From the NCBI GenBank assembly GCA_022448105.1, contig JAKVAV010000027.1:1-43663 (forward strand): DNA of 43,663 bases, written 5' to 3'. The DNA comes from Flavobacteriales bacterium. Its GTDB lineage: Bacteria > Bacteroidota > Bacteroidia > Flavobacteriales_D > Cryomorphaceae. Made by a program: the position numbers and the translations under genes. Of this stretch, positions 34,221-42,348 are shown one piece after another (positions within the stretch are counted from its first letter, which is position 1; the number at the start of each line of letters is the position of its first letter). The notes under the pieces are model-generated. The model made no database searches and was not told where the DNA came from. It saw only the letters and a program-made list of their open reading frames with translations.

Positions 34221-34979
34221 CTACCTACCTAGGAAGTAATAATTGAGGCCAACATTCAACTCAGAACTATAAGTGTATGAGTTGATAGGTGAATCTTCCT
34301 TAGTATTGACCAACCCGAACCTAGCAATTCCTTCTGCGGTAAGTGTAAACTGGTCGTTTAGAGAGTACTCCGCCCCCAGGCCGATTAATGGACTTAAATT
34401 GAATCCAACAGCATTCTCGCCGTCTTGAAAGCTTTGATCGATGGTGTTTTCACCGTCTTTGAAAAGTTTAATCTTAGTGTTTTGCGATAGGAGAATTTGT
34501 GGAGTGAAACCAAAGGTAGCCCGGATTCGCAGGGTTTCGGTTCCTAAATTGTAAATAATTCTCATTGGAATACCCAAATAATCCAAGGAGTTGATGAGCT
34601 TACCATTGTCGTAATCTTGATCGGAACCAATACCGGTTTCTATGCCTGATTCATCCTCAGAAATCAATTCAAATTGAGTCCGATTTCTTAAGTATGAGAT
34701 CCCTGCCTCTGCTGTCCAGCGCTTAAAAACTTCTACTCCAATTACTCCTGCAAATCGAAAACCGAGGCTAGTTGATTCTCTATTGTTCAAGAACTCGATC
34801 ATGTTGTCGACGTTTGGGTCATTTGAACTATTGGATAGTACCCGGTAAGAATAGTTAGGTGCAGCCTGAAAACCCATATAAACCTGTAATTTGGATTCCT
34901 CTTGCCCATTGGCTTCAGATATGATTACAATGCTCAGAGCAACCATTAATATCTTCGAAACCCGATTAGTCAATTTCAT
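34221..34979 (-). CDS. Outer membrane beta-barrel (porin-family) protein
   Basis: I start at ATG 34979 (252 aa), where a signal peptide begins (KLTNRVSKILMVALSIVIIS, cleavage after EANGQ); the longer frame to 35048 adds 23 polar residues and is improbable. The mature sequence has the strands of an 8-stranded barrel of the OMP_b-brl_2 type: VYMGFQAAPNYSYRVL, LGFRFAGVIGVEVFKRWTAE, DYLGIPMRIIYNLGTETLRI, GFTPQILLSQNT, LIGLGAEYSLNDQFTLTAEG and the C-terminal YTYSSELNVGLNYYFLGR. Such proteins are common, mostly uncharacterised outer membrane proteins of Bacteroidetes. No sigma factor or TonB partner is adjacent. Confidence 0.85.
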   Translation of the reverse strand: MKLTNRVSKILMVALSIVIISEANGQEESKLQVYMGFQAAPNYSYRVLSNSSNDPNVDNMIEFLNNRESTSLGFRFAGVIGVEVFKRWTAEAGISYLRNRTQFELISEDESGIETGIGSDQDYDNGKLINSLDYLGIPMRIIYNLGTETLRIRATFGFTPQILLSQNTKIKLFKDGENTIDQSFQDGENAVGFNLSPLIGLGAEYSLNDQFTLTAEGIARFGLVNTKEDSPINSYTYSSELNVGLNYYFLGR

Positions 34980-35025
34980 AGTATCTGATGTATTTAGGTC
35001 TACCAACTTCTTTAATCTCGATATC

Positions 35026-35214
35026 TCAAACAATTCCCCTGAGCTCATCCGTTCCTAAGTTGGCAGCAAATTCAATAATTTGCCGATCATTTTTGCTGAG
35101 GATAATTTCAAAAATGCTTTGTGCGAAATTACCGTAGCGACCACAGAGGGAACCGATTTTTCTATAGCTGGCATAATCAGCTGAAGATCTAAACGGTGCT
35201 AGAGTGTTCAACAT
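35026..35214 (-). CDS. Possible small protein upstream of the barrel gene
   Basis: A 62-residue frame begins at ATG 35214, preceded by AAAG-rich sequence. It has mixed helical composition (LAPFRSSADYASYRKIGSLC, IFEIILSKNDRQIIEFAANL) and no signal peptide. It is in the right place to be a small regulatory or leader gene of the barrel protein, with 46 bases in between. I do not recognise it; it could equally be a chance frame or a fragment of a lost gene. Confidence 0.3.
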   Translation of the reverse strand: MLNTLAPFRSSADYASYRKIGSLCGRYGNFAQSIFEIILSKNDRQIIEFAANLGTDELRGIV

Positions 35215-35452
35215 TACATCTTTGCTTTACCCAGTCAAATCATCGTAAAACAACTTTTCCATGCACGATCGGCCTTGATGTTGAAGTTCAAATTCGGTTT
35301 TCATTTGCCTAAGTATCACTTCAAATTTCCTCTCGCCGATCCTACAATGTGCAGTGCTTTAGAATATAATTAGTGGTGAAGTACTCACTTTTATTTTGAA
35401 TTGAAGTCATTTGCGTAATGAAATCAATTTATTGCAGATCCGCGAAAAATAA

Positions 35453-35484
35453 AAAACCCTTCCTGAATTTTCAGGAAGGGTTTT
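35453..35484 (-). terminator. Rho-independent terminator of the repeat-containing T9SS gene
   Basis: A 14-bp perfect stem (AAAACCCTTCCTGA at 35453-35466 with its complement at 35471-35484) has a 4-base loop. On the minus strand it is followed by a T-rich tract, and it lies 20 bases after the T9SS gene stop. The opposite strand also carries T residues, so weak bidirectional activity is possible. Confidence 0.9.
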
Positions 35485-35503
35485 ATCAAGAAATGGTTTT
35501 GAA

Positions 35504-37981
35504 TTATCTCGCTATCATGAATTTCTCGATGATTGTTTGTTTATCGTTTGTCAATCTGAATATGTAAACTCCTTCAGGAAGAGCGCTTCCATCAAAGTTC
35601 TCGCGATACTCGATGTCTTTGGCCGTCACTCCGCTGAATAGCGTCGATACAATGCGACCGCTCAGGTCATAGACTTCAATCGTTGTTCTAGCCTGATAGT
35701 CAGTTTTAAATACTACCTGAGTTTGCCCTTCAGTAGGATTTGGGAAAGAATTTACTTCTGCACCGAATAATTCATCTACAATTGCCTCGTTATTAACGCT
35801 TGGAGCAGGTTCAATATCTGTGCACTTCCCGGCCAAATCGCCGTTTAGCATAGTTAGATCAAGATCATAGGTTCTCATTACTGATCCATCTGTAAGATCA
35901 ACCTCATAGAAACCATCTGTTCCGTCTCCGTTACCGTCTGCAATCAAAACATTTCCATTTGGCAATAATGCAGCACCATACATCTGCTCGACGTCCACAA
36001 AAATTTGGCCATTTGTTGGGTCAAAGGCTCTTGAGATTGAGTTGTTTAGTCTGTTAACGATCCACAGCTCTTCAGCCTCATTATCACCAGTTGGTGCAAA
36101 GAAAAGGTCTCCTCCATTTACGTCGGCCGAACCTATCAGCGTACCTTCACCAGTTGCTGGATTTAATGTGTAGATTTTGTTACCAAAACCTGCTACATGC
36201 AACACTCCTTGGCTGTTTACCGCTACCGCGGTAAATGCGCCCATCTCATCATTAGTTGATCCATCAAACATATCTGAGGTATTCAATAGTCCAACTCCAA
36301 CCTCATATGTGCGCACTACCGTTCCGCTGACCACATAGATCGTTCCTCCATCAGGAGACAGCCCAATATGGCCTCCTCCAATGTTGTCTTCGAGTAAGTC
36401 AAGAGTCACCTCGCCAGAGAGTTCATTAATGTCCACACCGAAGAGAGAATAACCGATACCGTTGTCAACCTGATTGGTCATAAATAATTCATAACCGCAA
36501 GCCTCAAAGTCATCAGCATCTGCACATCCGGCCGCCATGTCACCTCCATTTGCCAAGGTAAAAGGAGCACCGTTATTTAAAACAGCTATGTACTCATTGA
36601 TTTCTGTACCATCCGTGCCTAGTTCAATGAATTTGCTTGAGTTGGCTTTGGAAATGACAAGGGTAGTATTGTTATTGGCCTGTGCCATTCCGCTTGTTCC
36701 CCCTGGAAGTTCTCCAACTATGCTGATCTCGGATGGACTAAGAATTTGATAGAGATCTTTAGCGTTTCTTTCTGCTAGGTAGAGCACTCCATCCTGTATT
36801 GCGAGATCTCCACCCTGGACTGGGGTTTCAGCGAAAAGTTCTGTTTCGCCCGTAACAGGATTAATCTTATATATCTCTTCATCGTTAGAATCACCTACAT
36901 ACAACAGTTCGTCAGCAGGGTTGTAAACAACTGCATATGCGTTATTTAGATTGTTTTGAATATCAACAATTCCTATGAATCCTAGATCCGGATCTACAAG
37001 AGCGATTTCATTGCCATTTCTGTTCACGAGGTATACAATGTTATTTTCAGCGTCAAAAGCAATATGTGCTCTAAAATCTGATTGGTAAACTGGCGTTAAA
37101 ACAGCGTTTGTACCGCTATACACTAAGTGATAAAGTGTTGGATTGTCTGTTGCATTATCCATGTAGAACGTATCGAATGCCTGGCAATCGCCCTCTTCTG
37201 GAACGAAGAATGAGTTGCAACCCGATGCCATGTCTCCAAAACTTGTTTCGAAAGCTTCGCCTCCTAGAAGTAAATTTATAGACTCCTCTTCGGTTCCGTC
37301 CAAATTTCTCAACAACAGCGTGGTTGCGTTGTCATGTGAGGCTAGAAGTTGATTGCTACTTGAAAGGCTCATTCCGGTTACGCTGGGAACGTCTCCAATT
37401 TTCTCTTCAGTACCCACCAAGAATAGCTCTCCACCGTTATCACGAGTGGCCAAATACAAATTTCCAGATTGATCAAATTCTATGTCACCTCCACTTACGG
37501 CGATGTTTTCATCAAACGCGGTGACTGAATTGTCGTTTATATCTACTTTATAAACTGTGTTAGCACTTGCGCTTCCAATATATAATTCACCCTCAGGAGA
37601 GAAGGCTGCAGCCGTAATACCAGAAACGTCTGCATCGATCATATTGGTGGGGCCAAAAGAAGGGTTTTCAACATGAGGATTTAAGGTTCTATATGAACCG
37701 TCGTTGTTGCTAATAGCATAGATCAAATCGTCGTCATCATTATACGCAATGTGTACTTCTATTTGACTGGTTGCAATTAAAGACATATTCGCATTACTGC
37801 CCTCTATGTCTATTTGATAGATGTCAGTGACGTCGCTGTCCAAAATGTTTGCATAGTAGACTACCCAGTCCTGACAATTAATATCATTCGATGGATCTTG
37901 CGCGCTGAGCGCAGATGTGCTGCTCAAAAAAAGAACAATCATTGAGACTCTGCTCAATACTTTCAGTAAGGTTACTCTCAT
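35504..37981 (-). CDS. T9SS-exported protein of three tandem propeller-like repeats
   Basis: I start at ATG 37981 (825 aa), where a signal peptide begins (MRVTLLKVLSRVSMIVLFLS, cleavage after SALSAQ); the 43 codons upstream lack a signal and contain the promoter. The mature part is three units, Cys36-Cys255, Cys266-Cys486 and Cys495-Cys720, each opening near a Cys and closing with GDMASGC, GDMAAGC or GDLAGKC. Inside each are SMP30/NHL-like blades (AAAFSPEGELYIGSASANTV, AVVYNPADELLYVGDSNDEE, AVAVNSQGVLHVAGFGNKIY). The last ~80 residues (VNSFPNPTEGQTQVVF to GVYIFRLTNDKQTIIEKFMI) are a type A T9SS sorting domain. It should be displayed on the cell surface; ligand unknown. Confidence 0.9.
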   Translation of the reverse strand: MRVTLLKVLSRVSMIVLFLSSTSALSAQDPSNDINCQDWVVYYANILDSDVTDIYQIDIEGSNANMSLIATSQIEVHIAYNDDDDLIYAISNNDGSYRTLNPHVENPSFGPTNMIDADVSGITAAAFSPEGELYIGSASANTVYKVDINDNSVTAFDENIAVSGGDIEFDQSGNLYLATRDNGGELFLVGTEEKIGDVPSVTGMSLSSSNQLLASHDNATTLLLRNLDGTEEESINLLLGGEAFETSFGDMASGCNSFFVPEEGDCQAFDTFYMDNATDNPTLYHLVYSGTNAVLTPVYQSDFRAHIAFDAENNIVYLVNRNGNEIALVDPDLGFIGIVDIQNNLNNAYAVVYNPADELLYVGDSNDEEIYKINPVTGETELFAETPVQGGDLAIQDGVLYLAERNAKDLYQILSPSEISIVGELPGGTSGMAQANNNTTLVISKANSSKFIELGTDGTEINEYIAVLNNGAPFTLANGGDMAAGCADADDFEACGYELFMTNQVDNGIGYSLFGVDINELSGEVTLDLLEDNIGGGHIGLSPDGGTIYVVSGTVVRTYEVGVGLLNTSDMFDGSTNDEMGAFTAVAVNSQGVLHVAGFGNKIYTLNPATGEGTLIGSADVNGGDLFFAPTGDNEAEELWIVNRLNNSISRAFDPTNGQIFVDVEQMYGAALLPNGNVLIADGNGDGTDGFYEVDLTDGSVMRTYDLDLTMLNGDLAGKCTDIEPAPSVNNEAIVDELFGAEVNSFPNPTEGQTQVVFKTDYQARTTIEVYDLSGRIVSTLFSGVTAKDIEYRENFDGSALPEGVYIFRLTNDKQTIIEKFMIAR
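35822..37876 (-). repeat. Three tandem ~660-bp protein-coding repeats
   Basis: Inside the T9SS gene, 37876-37217, 37186-36524 and 36499-35822 encode diverged copies of one ~220-residue unit bounded by cysteines. Identity is visible mainly at protein level in the closing (S/N)GD-M/L-A-x-(G/K)-C motif, the SGGDIEF/QGGDLAI/NGGDLFF triplet and the preceding blade strands. Confidence 0.75.
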
Positions 37982-38537
37982 GGCGAATTGCTTTTCGATT
38001 AGACTAATTGGAGCTGGTGAATTTTTTCCAGCATTAGTGCAAAAGTATGGCGAATTATTGGTCAAGTCAATGCTTTTATGATTTTTGATTTGCAGGGGAA
38101 AAGGACTCATTGACTATTTGGAGAGGCAGAGACATGTTTTTCCACTTCGACAGACTTGAAATTGATCTTCCAAAAATGCCGATTTGTTGCCTTCTCAAGT
38201 TTCTTATCAAAGCGGTAGGGAAAGCTCAGTTAAATTCACTCTCTCTGACCAATAGCTAAATCAAATTTGGTTTTGCAATGAATGTGAGAGTCTTTGAAAG
38301 GCCAGTAAATACAGGTGTTGTAGAAATAATGATCTCTTAAAAATAAACTTGTTAACCGAGTTAATTTTAATTGTGAACAAGGTGTTTATAGATTTTTTCT
38401 GACTTGTCTTAGGCGAAAATAGCGGCTTTGAGCCGATTGTTAAAAACTCTGTTAGAATTGATTTCACCCCCTCTTGAAATCATCCCGAAATATGAGACAA
38501 TTTTGATGTCCTGAGTTTTTAATTAAACAGTGAAGAA
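37982..38537. other. 556-base divergent intergenic region with promoters and hairpins
   Basis: This region separates the T9SS gene (-) from nrdB (+). It holds the T9SS promoter near 38040-38070. Toward nrdB there are a 5-bp hairpin CGGCT/AGCCG (38423-38435), a 7-bp inverted repeat GATTTCA/TGAAATC (38460-38466 and 38475-38481) and a distant CTTGTT/AACAAG pair (38348-38353, 38376-38381). A classical NrdR box pair was not seen. Short open frames here (for example 38261-38467 on the minus strand) look accidental. Confidence 0.5.
38040..38070 (-). promoter_or_regulatory. Promoter of the repeat-containing T9SS gene
   Basis: On the minus strand TACTTTTG (38047-38040) matches TAnnTTTG exactly; upstream, TTGAC occurs twice (38070-38066 and 38065-38061) as a possible -33 box at 13-18 bases. 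Transcription would begin about 55 bases before ATG 37981, which supports that start over the longer frame. Confidence 0.5.
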
Positions 38538-39812
38538 ATGAGTATTACGCACATTATTAAGAGGGATTTTACCAAGGTAGAATACGATATTACGAAAATT
38601 GCTGCCGCTATATCTAAGGCGATGACAGCTAGAGGAAGAGGGACTGAAGAGGACGCAAAGGTAGTTGCGGAAAGAGTTAATTACGTGCTTCTAGAGAGAA
38701 AACAGAAAGATGAAGAATTTACGCCGACCGTGGAGCAAATTCAAGATATTGTTGAGGAGCAGCTCATGGAAAGTCACTTTCCAGAAGTAGCTAAGGCCTA
38801 TATACTCTACAGGAATAAACAGTCCGAACTCAGAAGGTCAGACATTTTCGAGAAAAGGGTAAATCTAAAGCCCTATGAGTACCCGCAACTTTACGAATAC
38901 GTACCCGCAATAAGGCACTCATATTGGATCCATACGGAATTCAATTTTACCAGCGATATCCAAGATTTTAAGTCGAGACTTACGGAGGTGGAGCGCAGCG
39001 CAATAAAAAATACTATGCTAGCTATCTCTCAAATAGAGGTTGCTGTAAAGTCCTTTTGGGGCGATTTGTATCACAGAATGCCAAAACCTGAAATTGGGTC
39101 TGTGGGATCGACTTTTGCCGAGAGTGAAGTTAGACACGCAGATGCATACTCACACCTTTTGGAGATTTTAGGGCTGAACAAAGACTTTGCTCAACTGAAG
39201 AGAAAGCCTGAGATCATGAAGAGGGTTCAGTATCTGGAGAACTCTCTAAGAAACTCAAAAAGTATGGACGATCAGGAATATGCGGAATGTGTACTGCTTT
39301 TCTCCTTGTTCATTGAGCATGTCTCTCTTTTTTCTCAGTTTTTGATCATCATGAGCTTCAATAAAGAGAAGAACATGCTGAAGGGCATCTCAAACGTAGT
39401 AGAGGCTACTTCCAAGGAGGAGCAAATCCACGGAGACTTTGGAATCGACCTAATAAGGATTTTGAAAGATGAACATCCAGAGTGGTTTACCTCTGAGTAC
39501 TACGAGACCATCCAAAACATGTGTATGAAGGCTTTTGAAGCAGAATCAGGTCTACTAGACTGGATTTTTGAAGCCGGTGAACTGGACTTCCTTCCGAAGC
39601 ACGTAGTTGTGGAATTTATCAAGAATAGATTTAACAACTCTTTGGAGAGCATAGGTATTGAAAAAATCTTTCAAGTAGACCAAGAGGCAATTCTCACTAC
39701 GCAGTGGTTTGAAGACGAAATTACAGGAACAAAACACGGAGATTTCTTTGTGAAGAGATCGATAAATTATAGCAAAAGAACCCAAAGTATAACTAGCGAA
39801 GACCTATTTTAA
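38538..39812 (+). CDS. nrdB: Class I ribonucleotide reductase radical subunit with N-terminal ATP-cone
   Basis: The product has 424 residues. Residues 1-95 are an ATP-cone (FTKVEYDITKIAAAISKAM, FTPTVEQIQDIVEEQLM), the allosteric on/off domain that is normally on NrdA. The ferritin-like part has metal ligands Glu167 (IEVAV, in place of the Asp usual in E. coli), Glu197 and His200 in AESEVRHADAY, Glu260, and Glu295/His298 in EEQIHG; Tyr204 is at the radical tyrosine position. ATP-cone NrdB proteins were described in the flavobacterium Leeuwenhoekiella blandensis, where dATP drives inactive NrdB tetramers and a Mn(III)Mn(IV) centre was reported. The gene lies 3 bases before nrdA. Confidence 0.95.
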   Translation: MSITHIIKRDFTKVEYDITKIAAAISKAMTARGRGTEEDAKVVAERVNYVLLERKQKDEEFTPTVEQIQDIVEEQLMESHFPEVAKAYILYRNKQSELRRSDIFEKRVNLKPYEYPQLYEYVPAIRHSYWIHTEFNFTSDIQDFKSRLTEVERSAIKNTMLAISQIEVAVKSFWGDLYHRMPKPEIGSVGSTFAESEVRHADAYSHLLEILGLNKDFAQLKRKPEIMKRVQYLENSLRNSKSMDDQEYAECVLLFSLFIEHVSLFSQFLIIMSFNKEKNMLKGISNVVEATSKEEQIHGDFGIDLIRILKDEHPEWFTSEYYETIQNMCMKAFEAESGLLDWIFEAGELDFLPKHVVVEFIKNRFNNSLESIGIEKIFQVDQEAILTTQWFEDEITGTKHGDFFVKRSINYSKRTQSITSEDLF

Positions 39813-39815
39813 AAA

Positions 39816-41609
39816 ATGACATTTCAGAGCAATCAAGAAGAAATAGCAAGAGAGCAAAAAACAGAAGCTGCAAATGCGGAGCTATTGAATGCGAGGAAGA
39901 AAGCCCTCGAGAACTTTAAAAAAGAAGAGAAGAATAGCTTTGACTGGCTTAACAAGGAAAGCAGGCACTTTTTGCAAGCTGGATACCTCTCTGATGGAAT
40001 CACTGCCGAGGAGAGGATCTTAGAAATTGCCAATAGAGCAGAAAGCATTCTTGGAATCGACGGATTTGCGCAAAAGTTTTTTGGGTATATGTCGAGAGGA
40101 TTTTACTCTTTGGCTTCTCCAGTTTGGTCAAACTTTGGAAAGGAGAGAGGTCTTCCGATCAGTTGCTTTGGATCGCACATTAGCGATGACATCGGTAATA
40201 TTCTTTACACCCAGTCAGAGGTGGGAATGATGTCAAAGCTGGGCGGAGGTACTTCAGGTTATTTTGGGAAAATAAGACATAGAGGAGCACCGATTAAAAA
40301 TAACGGAGAAGCTTCGGGAGCAGTTCACATCATGCGCTTGTTCGAATCTATGGTTGATGTGGTTAGCCAAGGCTCTGTAAGAAGAGGGCGTTTTTCTCCA
40401 TACCTTCCCATTGATCATCCAGATATAAAAGAGTTCTTAGAAATAGGAACGGAAGGAAATCCGATTCAAGAATTAACTCACGGAGTCACTGTAACCAGTG
40501 ATTGGATGCAGGAAATGATTGACGGAGACACTGAGAAGCGAACAACTTGGGCGCGTGTTCTGCAAAGCCGAGGAGAAATGGGTTACCCATATGTGTTCTT
40601 TACAGATAATGCGAATAACCGTGCGGCTGATGTCTACCAAGACAAGAAGTTGCCTATTTATGCGAGTAACCTTTGCACTGAGATTATGCTTCCATCAAAT
40701 GACCGATGGTCTTTCGTTTGTGTGCTCTCAAGTATCAACCTCTATAAGTACGATGAGTGGAAAGATACGGACGCTGTTCAGACAATGGTTTACTTCTTAG
40801 ACTCCTTGATTACGGAGTTCCTCGATAAGCTTGAAGCGTATCGCGATTCTCCAGACCTTGAAGACAGACAAACTTTCATGTTCATGGAGAAAGCTTACAA
40901 CTTTGCCAAAGAACACAGAGCGCTCGGAATGGGAGTTCTCGGATGGCACTCTCTCCTTCAGTCGAAGAGATTGGCATTTGATAGCCAAGAGGCCTACAAC
41001 TTAAACGTGGAGATATTTAAAACCATCAAGCAGCGCTCTTACAAAGCATCAGAAGAACTTGCAGAGAGGTTTGGTGAGCCGGAAATCTTGAAAGGATACG
41101 GCAGAAGAAATGCTACACTCAATGCGGTAGCGCCAACCACTTCTTCGGCATTTATACTGGGGCAAGTGTCTCAAGGTATTGAGCCCATTTGGTCTAATAT
41201 CTATGTAAAGGATATCGCTAAGATCAAGACGACTATCAAGAACCGTTTTCTTCAGGAATTGCTTCAGGAAAAAGGAATGGACACGCCTGAAGTGTGGAGA
41301 GACATTCTCAAACACGATGGCTCGGTCCAGCACGTAGACTTTTTGACAGACGAAGAGAAAGCTGTTTTTAAGACTTACTCAGAGATCGACCAAATGGACA
41401 TCATCTATCAAGCTGCCAATAGGCAAGAGTATATCGATCAAGGACAGTCTTTGAACATCATTGTACATCCTGATATGCCTACGAAAGAGGTAAATAAAAT
41501 TCATGTTACAGCATGGAAACTAGGTATTAAGTCATTGTACTATCAGCATAGTATGAATGCCGCTCAGAAATTTAAGCAGAAAAAAGACTGTGTAAACTGC
41601 GAAGCATAA
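39816..41609 (+). CDS. nrdA: Class I ribonucleotide reductase catalytic subunit (no ATP-cone)
   Basis: The product, 597 residues, is short because it has no N-terminal ATP-cone: it opens with a charged helix and reaches the reductase barrel by about residue 40. Catalytic residues are Cys117 (ISCFGSH), Asn285, Cys287 and Glu289 (NLCTEI), Cys302 (VCVLSSINL), the tyrosine pair in LYYQHSM, and the C-terminal redox pair Cys592/Cys595 (CVNC) that is reduced by thioredoxin. It converts ribonucleoside diphosphates to deoxy forms, together with NrdB, on which overall activity control now resides. It starts 3 bases after nrdB and is closed by a terminator hairpin 26 bases after its stop. Confidence 0.97.
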   Translation: MTFQSNQEEIAREQKTEAANAELLNARKKALENFKKEEKNSFDWLNKESRHFLQAGYLSDGITAEERILEIANRAESILGIDGFAQKFFGYMSRGFYSLASPVWSNFGKERGLPISCFGSHISDDIGNILYTQSEVGMMSKLGGGTSGYFGKIRHRGAPIKNNGEASGAVHIMRLFESMVDVVSQGSVRRGRFSPYLPIDHPDIKEFLEIGTEGNPIQELTHGVTVTSDWMQEMIDGDTEKRTTWARVLQSRGEMGYPYVFFTDNANNRAADVYQDKKLPIYASNLCTEIMLPSNDRWSFVCVLSSINLYKYDEWKDTDAVQTMVYFLDSLITEFLDKLEAYRDSPDLEDRQTFMFMEKAYNFAKEHRALGMGVLGWHSLLQSKRLAFDSQEAYNLNVEIFKTIKQRSYKASEELAERFGEPEILKGYGRRNATLNAVAPTTSSAFILGQVSQGIEPIWSNIYVKDIAKIKTTIKNRFLQELLQEKGMDTPEVWRDILKHDGSVQHVDFLTDEEKAVFKTYSEIDQMDIIYQAANRQEYIDQGQSLNIIVHPDMPTKEVNKIHVTAWKLGIKSLYYQHSMNAAQKFKQKKDCVNCEA

Positions 41610-41634
41610 GGATTTGAAATAGTCTTCTAAGAAA

Positions 41635-41669
41635 GCCGTCCGAGCTAAAAAGCACGGGCGGTTTTTTTT
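41635..41669 (+). terminator. Rho-independent terminator of nrdBA
   Basis: An 8-bp stem with two G-T pairs (GCCGTCCG at 41635-41642 with CGGGCGGT at 41655-41662) is followed by eight T. It lies 26 bases after the nrdA stop and separates nrdBA from the flavodoxin gene. Confidence 0.85.
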
Positions 41670-41793
41670 CTTCCATTTCAATAATAGAAGTAAAGTAGCA
41701 AGTCCAAGGAGCATCGGAGATAGAATCACCCAATCATAGTATTGCGCCGGAGTTTCATCTACGATATTTTTGTAAACTCCTAAAGAAAATCGA

Positions 41794-42348
41794 ATGGGTA
41801 AAATTGGTGTCATTTATGGATCAGACACTGGGTGCACGGAAGATGTTACTCAGGTATTGAAAAGTAAACTTGAGCAGACTCGTCATCAGATAGAGGTTCT
41901 TGAGGTGCACGAAACGTTCTCCACTGAACACTTTCGAAAATGTGATCTCTTAATTTTAGGTGTTCCTACCTGGTACGACGGCGACTTGCAAAGCGATTGG
42001 GAAGATTATTTCCCGACTTTCGAAAATATTGATTTCTCAGGCCAGATTGTCGCCATTTATGGTTTGGGAGACCAAATTGGATATGATCAATACTTCATCG
42101 ACGGAGTGGGCATTCTTGCCAAAGTGGTCATAGACAATGGAGGAACTGTCATTGGAAACTGGTCGGCCGATGGCTATGATCATACTCAATCAAAAGCTCT
42201 TCTTGACGAAAACACCTTTTACGGTCTTGCCATTGACGAGGACAACGAACCCGAATTGACCGAGGGTAGACTAGATGATTGGCTTCAAAAGGTTTTGGAA
42301 GAGTGGAGGGCGGTTATTCTAGGTATTAGTCTGGAGGTTAGCGATTAG
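41794..42348 (+). CDS. fldA: Long-chain flavodoxin
   Basis: The product has 184 residues. KIGVIYGSDTGCTEDVTQVL contains the FMN phosphate loop (SDTGCTE), LLILGVPTWYDGDLQSDWED has the Trp/Tyr that flank the isoalloxazine ring, and IVAIYGLGDQIGYDQYFIDG and WSADGYDHTQSKALL complete the long-chain flavodoxin signature. It transfers single electrons at low potential in the cytosol, often under iron limitation. It follows nrdBA but a terminator lies between, so it is likely transcribed on its own. A role in building the NrdB metal cofactor, like NrdI, is possible by position but unproven. Confidence 0.95.
   Translation: MGKIGVIYGSDTGCTEDVTQVLKSKLEQTRHQIEVLEVHETFSTEHFRKCDLLILGVPTWYDGDLQSDWEDYFPTFENIDFSGQIVAIYGLGDQIGYDQYFIDGVGILAKVVIDNGGTVIGNWSADGYDHTQSKALLDENTFYGLAIDEDNEPELTEGRLDDWLQKVLEEWRAVILGISLEVSD

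Larger units (their letters stand above)
34980..35503. other. 524-base stretch with one small uncertain frame and a terminator
   Basis: On the minus strand 35214-35026 there is a 62-codon frame with protein-like composition (ASYRKIGSLCGRYGNFAQSI, then FEIILSKNDRQIIEFAANLG). It ends 47 bases before the barrel gene ATG and could be a small leader gene, but no family is recognised. The remaining 35215-35450 is AT-rich with no coding signal; 35453-35484 is a strong hairpin terminator for the T9SS gene to the right. Confidence 0.45.

Noticed and set aside
38261-38467. 68-codon minus-strand frame between the T9SS gene and nrdB
   Set aside because: Low-complexity, Ser/Lys/Phe-rich peptide typical of AT-rich intergenic DNA.
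41532-41813. 93-codon minus-strand frame with a hydrophobic segment between nrdA and flavodoxin
   Set aside because: It overlaps the nrdA 3' end and the nrdBA terminator hairpin and the start of flavodoxin; the hydrophobic stretch is probably fortuitous.
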